From contig NZ_JAIPPU010000010.1 in NCBI RefSeq assembly GCF_026646375.1, positions 1 to 64,000 of the forward strand: a stretch of DNA of 64,000 bases. Direction: 5' to 3'. The stretch is from Acetobacterium wieringae. Its GTDB lineage: Bacteria > Bacillota > Clostridia > Eubacteriales > Eubacteriaceae. Positions 44,608 to 53,598 of this stretch are shown here, piece after piece. Position 1 is the first letter of the stretch. Each line of letters opens with the position of its first letter. Both the position numbers and the translations under genes were made by a program. The notes beneath the pieces were generated by a model. It saw nothing but the letters and a program-made list of their open reading frames with translations, searched no databases and was not told the origin of the DNA.

Positions 44608-44880
44608 AAAAAAGTTAGAATCATTATTATGAACTTTAGTTTCTTTTATAAATGAAATATATATACATAGAAAGCAACTTACATGAAAAAGATCGATTTG
44701 ATCGTAAATGTCAATTAAACATGATTGTATTGCTTATAAATCATTTCTGAATGTTTGTGAAAGTAAAGATTGATAAAATATGTAGCCAATACCATATTAC
44801 CCTTCCCGAAACAATGTAACTTTGTCATAAATGTACTCATAGACTTTATACTCGGAGCTGAACATCTTATTTTAAATGAA

Positions 44881-44960
44881 TATATGAACAATTATTCAAA
44901 TATTGATTGACAATTAGTCCATGAAAGAGGTATAATCGATACATGAATAGCTGTTCATGT
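44881..44960 (+). promoter_or_regulatory. cadC promoter with two operators
   Basis: TTGACA (44907) and TATAAT (44931) are 18 bases apart. An SmtB/CadC-type dyad, ACATGAATAG-CTGTTCATGT, overlaps the start region (44941). A second, looser one (TATATGAACA with TATTCAAATA) lies just upstream of the -35 (44881). Confidence 0.8.
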
Positions 44961-44989
44961 ATAAATCTTTTAAATGTAAGGGGAATGAC

Positions 44990-45358
44990 ATGATTCGTAT
45001 TGAGAATCCAATCGAACGTTGTGATTGTAATGTAATCCATGAGGATGTTGTAAAGCAAGTTAAGGATAAAATGCCAAAAGAAGAGCTCCTATATGATCTT
45101 GCTGAGTTATTCAAGGTTTTTGGAGATTCAACAAGAATCAAAATATTGTGGGCATTAGCTGAAAGTGAGATGTGTGTATGTGACATCGCATTTCTATTGA
45201 ATATGACACAATCCGCCATTTCACATCAGCTAAAGGTTTTAAAACAAGCAAAACTTGTGAAAAATAGAAAAGAAGGAAAAGTAGTATTCTACTCATTGGA
45301 TGATGACCACGTTAAGCAAATATTTAATCAAGGGATGGTACACATAAACGAAAAGTAG
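44990..45358 (+). CDS. cadC: CadC-type metal-responsive repressor
   Basis: A 122-residue ArsR/SmtB protein starting at the ATG at 44990 after AAGGGG. An N-terminal CDC and the SEMCVCDIAFLL motif provide the Cys ligands of the cadmium/lead/zinc-sensing CadC type, followed by TQSAISHQLKVLKQAKLV. It precedes the cadA-type gene by 36 bp, so it most likely represses both. It is cargo of the transposon. Confidence 0.9.
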   Translation: MIRIENPIERCDCNVIHEDVVKQVKDKMPKEELLYDLAELFKVFGDSTRIKILWALAESEMCVCDIAFLLNMTQSAISHQLKVLKQAKLVKNRKEGKVVFYSLDDDHVKQIFNQGMVHINEK

Positions 45359-45394
45359 AAATATAGTTGATAATAAAAAAGGAGGAGATCAATA

Positions 45395-47746
45395 ATGGAA
45401 GAATCAAAAATTGAACTTGTTTTAGATGGTTTGGATTGTGCTGTCTGTGCGGCAAAAATTAATGATAAAGCGAACAATATAGAGGGAGTTAAAGAGTCCA
45501 CGCTTAATTTCGTCTCTAAAATTATGACTATTGAACTGGATAATGCTGATATGAAAGAATCTGTTATTAAACATGTAACGGAAATTGTATATAAGATTGA
45601 ACCTGATGTCACTGTGTCTGAAAAGTTGCATGATAAATACATTAAAAAGACACTTGTATTAGAAGGACTTGATTGCGCTAATTGTGCTTTGAAAATTGAA
45701 GGAAAAATCAAGGAACTAGATAGCATAAAAAACGCCAATGTTGATTTTACAACGGGTAAACTTAATATTGAAACAAGAAATAGAGATCTCGAAACAGCAA
45801 TAAAAGATATTAAACTTATTGTAAAAAAAATAGAGCCTGATGTAATGGTAAACGAAGAAGCTAAAAAAGCTACCGAGGAACATGTGGAAATTGGTGATGA
45901 AAATAGGAAAGAGCTTGTCAAATTAGCAATCGGTGGGGTGTTGTTTGCCATTGCTTTAATATTTACATTCCAAACACCAGTGGAATTTATTTTGTATTTT
46001 GTTGCGTATTTGATAGTTGGCGGAGAAGTTGTGTTGCGAGCTGCTAAAGATATAAAAAACGGACAGCTTTTTGATGAAAGTTTTCTGATGTCAATCGCAA
46101 CGATAGGAGCATTTGCTATCGGTCAATATCCAGAAGGTGTTGCAGTAATGCTGTTCTATCAAGTGGGCGAATTCTTCCAGGATTTGGCGGTAAACAGGTC
46201 CAGACGATCGATTGCCGAACTTATGGATATTAGACCTGATTACGCAAATTTAAAGGATGGGGATGATATCAAAATTGTTTCTCCAGAGGATGTGCTTATC
46301 GGAGAATATATTATTGTGAAACCAGGTGAAAAAGTACCACTTGATGGAGTTGTTGTTGAAGGGAAATCCATGATGGACACTTCAGCACTTACGGGGGAGT
46401 CCGTTCCTCGTGAAGTAGAAGTTGGTAATGAAGTCTACGGAGGGTTCATCAATAAAAACGGGTTATTAACGATTGAAGTTAAAAAAGAATTTGGCGATTC
46501 CACGGTATCAAGAATTTTGGAACTGGTTGAAAACGCCAGCAGTCGAAAAGCGCCTACGGAACAGTTTATTACAAAGTTTGCGCGAGTATACACCCCAATA
46601 GTAGTAGTAGCAGCTTTAGCGCTTGCGATTATTCCGCCTTTAGTTATCCAAGGTGCAACTTTTTCTGACTGGATTTACAGGTCATTGGTTTTTTTGGTAA
46701 TTTCTTGTCCTTGTGCATTGGTTATTTCAATCCCGCTGGGCTTTTTTGGTGGAATTGGAGGCGCTTCAAAAAATGGTATCTTGATAAAAGGTGGAAATTA
46801 TCTAGAGGCTTTGAATAATGTTGATACTGTAATATTTGATAAAACTGGAACCTTGACAAAAGGTGTGTTTAAAGTAACAGAAATTAAAGCGGTCCAAGGC
46901 ATAACCAATGATGAGCTTTTAATGTATGCTGCATATGCTGAAAATTATTCCAACCATCCCATTGCTCAATCAATTATGAAAGCTTATGGCAAAGAAATTG
47001 ACAAAGGCGTAATTGAAGCGCATGAAGAACTACCCGGCCTGGGATTAAAGGTTAATATTAAAGGGAAGGAAATTTTTGCAGGTAATGCAAAGCTGATGGC
47101 CGATAAAGAAATAGCCATACTGGAAAATGATGAACCTGGAACAATTGTATATATAGCGATAGATCGGAGTTATGCAGGTTCGATTGTCATCTCAGATGAA
47201 ATCAAAAAGGATTCTAAAAAACTTGTTGGTGACTTAAAAGCACTCGGTATAAAAAAGACTGTTATGCTGACAGGCGATAATAAGATCATCGGTGATAAAG
47301 TTGGTAAGCAACTAGGATTGGACTTAGTTTATTCGGATCTACTTCCCGATCAAAAGGTAGAAAAACTGGAGCTGCTTTATAACCAAAAAAGCACTAAAGG
47401 ATGCGTTGTTTTTGTTGGAGATGGTATAAATGATGCCCCAGTCTTAGCAAGAGCTGATGTTGGCGTTGCAATGGGGGGGTTAGGATCTGATGCCGCTATT
47501 GAAGCTGCGGATGTTGTGCTAATGACTGATGAACCGAGTAAACTGATCAGTGCAATAAATATTTCAAAGAAAACGAGACGTATAGTATTACAGAATATTA
47601 CTTTGGCGTTTGTTGTAAAAGTAATTGTCCTAATATTAGGTGCCGGTGGACTTGCTACAATGTGGGAAGCAGTATTTGCTGATGTAGGAGTTGCATTGTT
47701 AGCAGTCTTAAATGCTATGAGAGTCATGAATACGAAAAATTTGTAA
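45395..47746 (+). CDS. cadA: P1B-type heavy-metal ATPase (CadA/ZntA-like)
   Basis: A 783-residue pump with two N-terminal HMA domains: GLDCAVCAAKI (C15, C18) and GLDCANCALKI near residues 94-97. The membrane CPC motif (SCPCALVIS) is near 437, the phosphorylation site DKTGTLTKG near 480 and GDGIND near 676. CPC with such HMA sites predicts export of Cd2+, Zn2+ or Pb2+. Its close repressor, terminator and boundaries show it is the main cargo of the transposon. Confidence 0.95.
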   Translation: MEESKIELVLDGLDCAVCAAKINDKANNIEGVKESTLNFVSKIMTIELDNADMKESVIKHVTEIVYKIEPDVTVSEKLHDKYIKKTLVLEGLDCANCALKIEGKIKELDSIKNANVDFTTGKLNIETRNRDLETAIKDIKLIVKKIEPDVMVNEEAKKATEEHVEIGDENRKELVKLAIGGVLFAIALIFTFQTPVEFILYFVAYLIVGGEVVLRAAKDIKNGQLFDESFLMSIATIGAFAIGQYPEGVAVMLFYQVGEFFQDLAVNRSRRSIAELMDIRPDYANLKDGDDIKIVSPEDVLIGEYIIVKPGEKVPLDGVVVEGKSMMDTSALTGESVPREVEVGNEVYGGFINKNGLLTIEVKKEFGDSTVSRILELVENASSRKAPTEQFITKFARVYTPIVVVAALALAIIPPLVIQGATFSDWIYRSLVFLVISCPCALVISIPLGFFGGIGGASKNGILIKGGNYLEALNNVDTVIFDKTGTLTKGVFKVTEIKAVQGITNDELLMYAAYAENYSNHPIAQSIMKAYGKEIDKGVIEAHEELPGLGLKVNIKGKEIFAGNAKLMADKEIAILENDEPGTIVYIAIDRSYAGSIVISDEIKKDSKKLVGDLKALGIKKTVMLTGDNKIIGDKVGKQLGLDLVYSDLLPDQKVEKLELLYNQKSTKGCVVFVGDGINDAPVLARADVGVAMGGLGSDAAIEAADVVLMTDEPSKLISAINISKKTRRIVLQNITLAFVVKVIVLILGAGGLATMWEAVFADVGVALLAVLNAMRVMNTKNL

Positions 47747-47846
47747 AAATAGATTAAAGGATCATTAATTTAGTGTTGCTATTTTAGTTTCAAATGAAGC
47801 TTAAACATTAAACACTACTATACTTTTAACAAATTAAATTGAGCCT

Positions 47847-47886
47847 AATGACGGATTGAAATAAAAAATTCAATCCGTCATTTTTG
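47847..47886 (+). terminator. Terminator of cadA
   Basis: AATGACGGATTGAA pairs with TTCAATCCGTCATT around an 8-base loop, with a U-run following. Confidence 0.9.
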
Positions 47887-48010
47887 GTATTTAAACCTTA
47901 AAGTATCTTTGAATAAATTTCTGTGATTATTCTAAAGAAAATTGGATAAGTAAACGATAACAATATTTGCTTTTGAGTTTTGAGATTAATAAATATTGCG
48001 GAGGAAGCCC

Positions 48011-48691
48011 ATGTTAAGTGAAAAGCCAATCGAAATGCCACGCTCACAGAGCTATGGATCGAATTACTTTATTTGTCATAGTCTAAAACTAAATCGAAGG
48101 GCATGTTTTTACAGTAATCTGGAATATGCGAACTTTTTATCTGTTGAATTGAACCCGCAAATTATTAAATACGTCGAACAACCACTTCAAATAACTGGAA
48201 AAAATGATGATGGCAAAATGTGCAAAACAGTGTTTGATATGGAAGTTCTTTATGAAGACAATATTAATGAATTATGGGAAATTAAGTATTCTTCTGATTT
48301 AACTGGAGACAATAAATCCGCAGTCAGAGCAAAGTCTCAAATTGCTATCCAAAAAAATTGGTGTTTGAAAAATAATATTCTATATCGTGTGCGTACTGAA
48401 AATGATATTTTTCAAGGTCTGGAACATCTCAATAATATGAGATTTATGTATCACTGCATTTGTAGAACTGATGAAAGGTTACTCGGAAATTGTATAAAAC
48501 GAATAAAACGATTTATAGAACAAGTAGGGGATACTACAATTGGACATATCTATGAATCTGATCCAGAGCCAACAATGGTATTTCCAAGCCTGGTCTATTT
48601 GCTGATACGTGATCAGATCAAAGCGGATGTGTTTAATCAGGAATTGAACTTTTATACAGAGGTGTGTTATGGCAAACGTTTTTTGGAATAA
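48011..48691 (+). CDS. tnsA: TnsA-like transposon endonuclease
   Basis: A 226-residue protein starting at the ATG at 48011 behind GGAGG. Nuclease-type residues fit the TnsA/restriction-endonuclease fold: SNLEYANF (Glu), FDMEVL (Asp), then ELWEIKYSS (ExK). TnsA cuts the 5' strands at the transposon ends, giving cut-and-paste movement. It overlaps tnsB by 23 bp. TnsA presence implies that replicative cointegrates are not formed. Confidence 0.88.
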   Translation: MLSEKPIEMPRSQSYGSNYFICHSLKLNRRACFYSNLEYANFLSVELNPQIIKYVEQPLQITGKNDDGKMCKTVFDMEVLYEDNINELWEIKYSSDLTGDNKSAVRAKSQIAIQKNWCLKNNILYRVRTENDIFQGLEHLNNMRFMYHCICRTDERLLGNCIKRIKRFIEQVGDTTIGHIYESDPEPTMVFPSLVYLLIRDQIKADVFNQELNFYTEVCYGKRFLE

Positions 48692-50570
48692 TAAGATCGC
48701 AAAATTTTATGAAGAAAGTAAAACATGGCGAACTGTAAGTACCTATAATATGTCAGACTCTGATAAACAAATCTATGAATCAAGGAAAAAAGCAGTTGAT
48801 TTGTATTTAAATGGTGAGTCAATGAAAAACATAGAAAAAATGACCGGCATAAACCATTCTCATATTAAAGAGTTTGTCGATCGATGTGCAAGCCTTGATA
48901 CGAGTGGCCAACCTGTAGGTTATATTGGATTAATAAAAGGGCACCGATTGAAATCGAGAAAGGGTCCATTTATTAAATTAATGGAGGATCACCCCGATAT
49001 TCGAGATCAATTACTATTAGATTATTTTAATGAAAAAAAATCAAAATGGGACAAATTATCATCTTTTAAAACAATCCATGAATCTTTAATAAAAAATCTG
49101 ATAGCAAACGGCTTTAAAGAGACCGACTATCCATTTGAAACTAAATCCCAAGGATATCGATCAATGGTCAGATTTTTGCATAATATTGGTGACGAAAATC
49201 CTTATGCTTCATTGAATCGTTACGGAAAAAATGCGGAGCAATTATTTCGTAACACAAGATGCATACAGCCGGATCAATCCAGTCCTATACGACCTTTTGC
49301 AAAAGTTGAGTTAGATGGGCATAAAATCGATGCATTATTTACAGTTGCTGTTGAAAATGAGCATGGCGACACAGTTTACGTTTTAGCCAATCGTATCTGG
49401 ATTATTGCAGTAATTGACGTAGCAACTCGCGTTATACTTGGATACACTATTTCTGTTAGTCAAAACTATAATCGATTTGATGTATTAGAATGTATACAAA
49501 ACGCAATAATTCCACATAAATCATTGAATTTTAGTCAATTCAATTTTAAAAAAAGTATTGAAGGATACCACTCAGTGGCAGTCCCTTATACGCAATGGGC
49601 ACTCTTCGACGAGATTTGTATGGATAATGCACTATCGCATCTTTCACGTGACGTTACGGATAATTTAGAAAAATTAGGTATCAGTATAAATTTTGGCCCT
49701 GTCGCAACACCTCATAGACGCCCTCTCATTGAACGATTTTTTAGAACTTTAGAAGAGAAAGGTTTTCATCGAATACCATCTACAACGGGGAGCAACATTA
49801 ATGATATTCGTCGAATAGGAGCGGAAAAAGATGCTGTTACATATCGGATTACCCTAAAAGAGATATCCGAAATAGCTGAAATAATTATTTCAGAATACAA
49901 TTTGCAACCTCATCAAGGTTTAGGTGGATTTTCGCCTCTATCAGTTATGAGAGACCGAATTGATCGAGGCTTGATTCCATCATATGTTTCAGATGATAGC
50001 AGAAAGGATTTTTCGCTTATGAAATGTTATCAAATCAGAAAAGTTCAAGGCAACAAAAAAAAGGGAATCCGGCCATATATCAATTTTGCTGGATACAAAT
50101 ATACAAGTTCCGTTTTGTCTTCAAGCTATACACCAGTTGGTAAGAATATTGTAATCGAGTTTGATCCGCTTGATATTAGAGAGATGGAAGCATATTTAGA
50201 AAATGGCGCTCATATCGGACATTTAGTGATCAAAGGTAAACGGATTGGCACTGCGATTTCTTTAAAAACAAATAAATTAATTCGAGATTTCGCAAATAGA
50301 AATGACATGAATAACAGTCACGTCGAAGACTTAATAACAAATTTTGCAAATAATCTGGAAGAAAAAGCTCTTTCCAGCAAAACGGCGGCAACCCACTTGG
50401 CGACTGTACGAAATGAAGCTGAAAAAAGAAGTCCTAAATCAAATATTTTACCTCAAAATAAAAAAAGTTCCAACACTATAGACGAAATCACTCTTGAAGA
50501 TGACAAAAAATTGTTAAGCGATGAGGAATTAATGGCGAAATGGTCAGACCCATCCAAACGAACATGGTAA
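48669..50570 (+). CDS. tnsB: TnsB-like DDE transposase
   Basis: A 633-residue transposase. The N-terminal helix-turn-helix region precedes the DDE core: Asp in VELDGHKIDALF near residue 216, Asp in EICMDNALSH near 318 and Glu in PLIERFFRTLEEKG near 354. The C-terminal part carries a beta-barrel and a helical tail (DEELMAKWSDPSKRTW) that in relatives contacts TnsC. It recognises the repeats at the two ends. Confidence 0.93.
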   Translation: MANVFWNNKIAKFYEESKTWRTVSTYNMSDSDKQIYESRKKAVDLYLNGESMKNIEKMTGINHSHIKEFVDRCASLDTSGQPVGYIGLIKGHRLKSRKGPFIKLMEDHPDIRDQLLLDYFNEKKSKWDKLSSFKTIHESLIKNLIANGFKETDYPFETKSQGYRSMVRFLHNIGDENPYASLNRYGKNAEQLFRNTRCIQPDQSSPIRPFAKVELDGHKIDALFTVAVENEHGDTVYVLANRIWIIAVIDVATRVILGYTISVSQNYNRFDVLECIQNAIIPHKSLNFSQFNFKKSIEGYHSVAVPYTQWALFDEICMDNALSHLSRDVTDNLEKLGISINFGPVATPHRRPLIERFFRTLEEKGFHRIPSTTGSNINDIRRIGAEKDAVTYRITLKEISEIAEIIISEYNLQPHQGLGGFSPLSVMRDRIDRGLIPSYVSDDSRKDFSLMKCYQIRKVQGNKKKGIRPYINFAGYKYTSSVLSSSYTPVGKNIVIEFDPLDIREMEAYLENGAHIGHLVIKGKRIGTAISLKTNKLIRDFANRNDMNNSHVEDLITNFANNLEEKALSSKTAATHLATVRNEAEKRSPKSNILPQNKKSSNTIDEITLEDDKKLLSDEELMAKWSDPSKRTW

Positions 50571-50593
50571 TTAAATGAAAGGACTAAAATAAA

Positions 50594-51589
50594 ATGAGTG
50601 CAGATCAATTTGATCAAGTAAAATCAATAGTAAAAAATAAACATCCCATTCACACTGGTAATTACAAAATAAAAACATCGATTGTCGAAGAAGCAATCAA
50701 AAAAATAGACGAAGCTATCAAATTTAGAATACAAGGGATGATTATTTATGGACCATCAGGTTATGGAAAATCGACAGCAATCAATATAATAAAAAATGAA
50801 ATATACGAAAAGTATGACCGCGAAATTTTAACGTTTGTGAGCTCCATGCCTGATCCACTAAAGAACACCAATGTTTTTTACACGAGATTATTGAAAGCCA
50901 CAAATCATGATTTATTTAATAAAGGTTCAACACAAGATAAATCGGATCGATTGTGTTCACAGTTAATAAATTTAGCTCTTGAAGAAAATGGAAATCGAAA
51001 AATCCTTTTTTTCATTGATGAAGCAGATGCGCTTGATAAGAATGAGTACCAGTGTCTTAAAGATATTAATAACCAGTTAAAAGCTCAAGGTATAGAAATG
51101 ACGACAATTTTAGTTGGTACTGAAGATTTAATCTCACAGCGGAACTTGTTCTCAGGAATGAAGGAAGTCCAGATTGTGCGACGTTTCATGCAAAAAACGC
51201 ACATATTCAATGGTATTCGGACAAAGAAAGAACTTCAAGATGTCCTCGGTGCATACGATTTCGGTATGCGATTTCCCTTAGATTCAGACTTGACATACAC
51301 GAATTATTTTTTTCCAACGGCATTCAGTGAGAGTAAATTTCTGATCCATGAAACTGATAATTTATATAATTGTATTTGTAATATTTATGGAAAAACTATT
51401 TTCAGTAAACATGGATTGTCAATGAGTCATTTATGTAACATGATTGAATTTCTTTTTATAGAACATGGAATTGAAGGGGCAGGGGATGAATGGATTACCG
51501 AAGATATGTGGATCGAGACTGTCAAATTTGCAGACTGTGGCCACGAGCAAGACCTTTTAAATGCATGTATCAATGGAAAGCGAAAGTGA
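50594..51589 (+). CDS. tnsC: TnsC-like AAA+ regulator
   Basis: A 331-residue AAA+ ATPase with Walker A (GPSGYGKST) near residues 53-61 and Walker B (ILFFIDEADALD) near 137-148. Sensor-type RRF follows (VQIVRRFM). In Tn7-type systems TnsC connects TnsAB to the target-site protein; here that is the TniQ-like protein encoded next. It starts 24 bp after tnsB. Confidence 0.9.
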   Translation: MSADQFDQVKSIVKNKHPIHTGNYKIKTSIVEEAIKKIDEAIKFRIQGMIIYGPSGYGKSTAINIIKNEIYEKYDREILTFVSSMPDPLKNTNVFYTRLLKATNHDLFNKGSTQDKSDRLCSQLINLALEENGNRKILFFIDEADALDKNEYQCLKDINNQLKAQGIEMTTILVGTEDLISQRNLFSGMKEVQIVRRFMQKTHIFNGIRTKKELQDVLGAYDFGMRFPLDSDLTYTNYFFPTAFSESKFLIHETDNLYNCICNIYGKTIFSKHGLSMSHLCNMIEFLFIEHGIEGAGDEWITEDMWIETVKFADCGHEQDLLNACINGKRK

Positions 51590-51612
51590 GTATAAAGCGA
51601 GGATAAGCTGGT

Positions 51613-53082
51613 ATGCTAACAAAATTTAAGCGAAATCAATATGAAAGCTTTTATGATTATTTAGTTAAATCATGTTACGTGAATTCTTGTTCTTCAAATA
51701 TATTGATTAAACCAATATTGGTAAACAATAATGATACAAATAAATTTTTGCCAGAACTTTTATTTCAATATAGGGGTAAAATAAACGTAGAAGGTTTAAA
51801 TTCCATATTTGAAGAACCGGTTCTTCTGCAAATAAAAGAAGATGTGAGGAAACTATTAGGTCCATTTTCAATATTTCTTTCCCATAATCTCATTTTTCTA
51901 TTCGATCATTTTTTTAAATATTGTCCAAAGTGCATGGAAGAAGGAAATCATTATTTATTTCATCAATTTACTTTTTTAGATCAATGTCTTATACATAATA
52001 TGCCTTTGGTTGAACATTGCCCTGTTTGTAACCATCGCAGATTTTCGGAATTTTGCTTCAATAAAAAAAGTTTCTATATTTGTCCCTATTGTGAAATTGA
52101 CTTATTCCGACATTTCATGATACACTCACCAATGGAGCTTGTTGCAAAAAGTTATCATAATAAATCAATACAGTTGAATCTTCCATATATTTCGGACAAA
52201 AGTTGTACTATAATTGAGATTAATCCCTGGCGATTAAAAATTAAAAATAAGCTTCCGGATTTTGGTGCTAAATTTATAAAAGATTATCTTATCAATGGCG
52301 AAAAGAGTAGTTCAGCGACAATTAGTGTGCGAAAAGTAACGAAATTAACTAAATATGAAATTAGTAATCTGAACAATTATTACTCTAATTGCGATTGTGA
52401 TTGGATTAATTTAGTAAAAGACTATTCGAAAAATGATTTGTCGATTCTTTCATCACTTGAAAATATCATAAATAAAGTCGACTACCGGATCAAGAATACC
52501 TTCAAGGTTGGCTATCATTGTGAAAATATGAATCGAACAAATATTAATTATAAAACGAAATTAAATAATGTTTTTATAAAATGTCTCTATGGTCATAAAA
52601 AAATAAAAAAAGAACAATATGCATATTATCTATGGCTATATTCCTGTATACTTAGAAATAGGGCAGGAGAGTGTAATACTTCTTTCTTGCTGTTCTTATA
52701 TGAATATCTCATTCAACTCTTTTATGATTTTTTTAATGATCCCAAAAGCACAGTAATTTCGGCTGATGTTTTCCGGCTTGCTTCTAAAATTATCGAGTTT
52801 TATTTATTTGAATACTTTTGTAGACTATTAGGTTTTATTGAGAATAATATTAGAAATGGTGACTTTATAAAAATAATCACAGAAGATCTTTTAGATTCTG
52901 GTATTTCAGTTGGCCCAGCCTATAAAGGCATTATTATCGAGAATGATCTCTTTTATAATGTCTATTTTTTCGAAGAAGAAGAGTCTCAGGTGAATGAAGA
53001 TTATCGAAACAATATAGATAATATGGAAACAATGGTTGGGGGATATAGTCTGATTGTACGCTACAATGTTTCCATTGGATAA
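51613..53082 (+). CDS. TniQ/TnsD-like target-selection protein
   Basis: A 489-residue protein with an N-terminal TniQ-like region and zinc-finger ligands: YCPKC near 104, CLIHNMPLVEHCPVC near 128-139 and CPYC near 158. The C-terminal 300 residues are divergent and carry no recognised motif, consistent with TnsD-type site-specific DNA binding. It is the last transposition gene; 319 bp to the right end follow. The recognised target is unknown. Confidence 0.85.
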   Translation: MLTKFKRNQYESFYDYLVKSCYVNSCSSNILIKPILVNNNDTNKFLPELLFQYRGKINVEGLNSIFEEPVLLQIKEDVRKLLGPFSIFLSHNLIFLFDHFFKYCPKCMEEGNHYLFHQFTFLDQCLIHNMPLVEHCPVCNHRRFSEFCFNKKSFYICPYCEIDLFRHFMIHSPMELVAKSYHNKSIQLNLPYISDKSCTIIEINPWRLKIKNKLPDFGAKFIKDYLINGEKSSSATISVRKVTKLTKYEISNLNNYYSNCDCDWINLVKDYSKNDLSILSSLENIINKVDYRIKNTFKVGYHCENMNRTNINYKTKLNNVFIKCLYGHKKIKKEQYAYYLWLYSCILRNRAGECNTSFLLFLYEYLIQLFYDFFNDPKSTVISADVFRLASKIIEFYLFEYFCRLLGFIENNIRNGDFIKIITEDLLDSGISVGPAYKGIIIENDLFYNVYFFEEEESQVNEDYRNNIDNMETMVGGYSLIVRYNVSIG

Positions 53083-53162
53083 TTAAAAGGCGTAATACTT
53101 TTTTTACTGAAAGTTGGCATTACATATAGAAATTATTTTTTTCATGAAAACCTTCCATTTTT

Positions 53163-53401
53163 TACGGGTTATATGTCAAATTTTACCTATTTTTAAAATA
53201 AAATAGGTATCATACGAACCTGTCATTTTATTTTGCATTTTCTTCACCGGAGATAATAAAATTTCATATTTCTGATTATTGTTCATAGAATTCAATTAAA
53301 TTCGTTATTTAAGTCCGATAAATTATACATAAGCGCAAATAAATGAATTATTTTTTACCACTTATATGTCAAACTATGTCCGAAGTATATGTCAATGCAC
53401 A
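53163..53401. promoter_or_regulatory. Right end: three TnsB-type binding repeats
   Basis: Inverted copies of the left-end unit occur at 53163-53179 (TACGGGTTATATGTCAA), 53356-53372 (TACCACTTATATGTCAA) and at the terminus (TATATGTCAATGCACA, 53386-53401). The terminal copy has diverged at its inner half. The rest of 53083-53401 is AT-rich without an ORF. Confidence 0.85.
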
Positions 53402-53406
53402 ACTAA
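53402..53406. repeat. Target-site duplication, right copy (ACTAA)
   Basis: Identical to 44433-44437, so the empty site can be reconstructed by joining 44437 to 53407. Confidence 0.9.
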
Positions 53407-53448
53407 ACGAAACGAAGCGCAGTTTGAATTCGAAATAAGCATAAATAT

Positions 53449-53477
53449 TTTGTCGCAAAATGTAAGTTTCGTGACAT
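53449..53477. promoter_or_regulatory. 11-6-11 dyad upstream of the tyrosine recombinase gene
   Basis: TTGTCGCAAAA, spacer TGTAAG, TTTCGTGACAT: this is the size and arrangement of a Xer core site. The first half-site is identical to the palindrome at 44136-44147. It lies 120 bp before a Xer-type gene, so it may be its recombination site or an operator for it. The spacer 53407-53598 has nothing else recognisable. Confidence 0.5.
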
Positions 53478-53598
53478 AATAGCAAAAGTATGATAAACTA
53501 GAATCAAATCTGCCGATGTTTGTTAACATTCCATAATTCTGCTAAGTATCTCAGCAGCTGAAGCCTACTAACCCGGCAAATAATTTTAGGAGACTCCG

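Larger units (their letters stand above)
44438..53401. mobile_element. Tn7-like transposon carrying a CadC/CadA cargo, 8,964 bp
   Basis: Both boundaries can be read directly: TGTGCATTGACATATA at the left end and its exact inverse at the right end, with the duplicated ACTAA outside. Inside, in order: five TnsB-type repeats, CadC-type repressor, CadA-type ATPase, TnsA, TnsB, TnsC, a TniQ/TnsD-like protein, and three more TnsB-type repeats. No TnsE, Cas gene or CRISPR array is present. The interior is markedly AT-rich compared with the flanks. The recombinase functions are intact, so the element is probably mobile or was recently so. Confidence 0.95.

Noticed and set aside
44438-53401. CRISPR-associated transposon (CAST)
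   Set aside because: No Cas12k, Cascade gene or repeat-spacer array was found; the left-end repeats are 17-bp TnsB-type units, partly inverted, not CRISPR.
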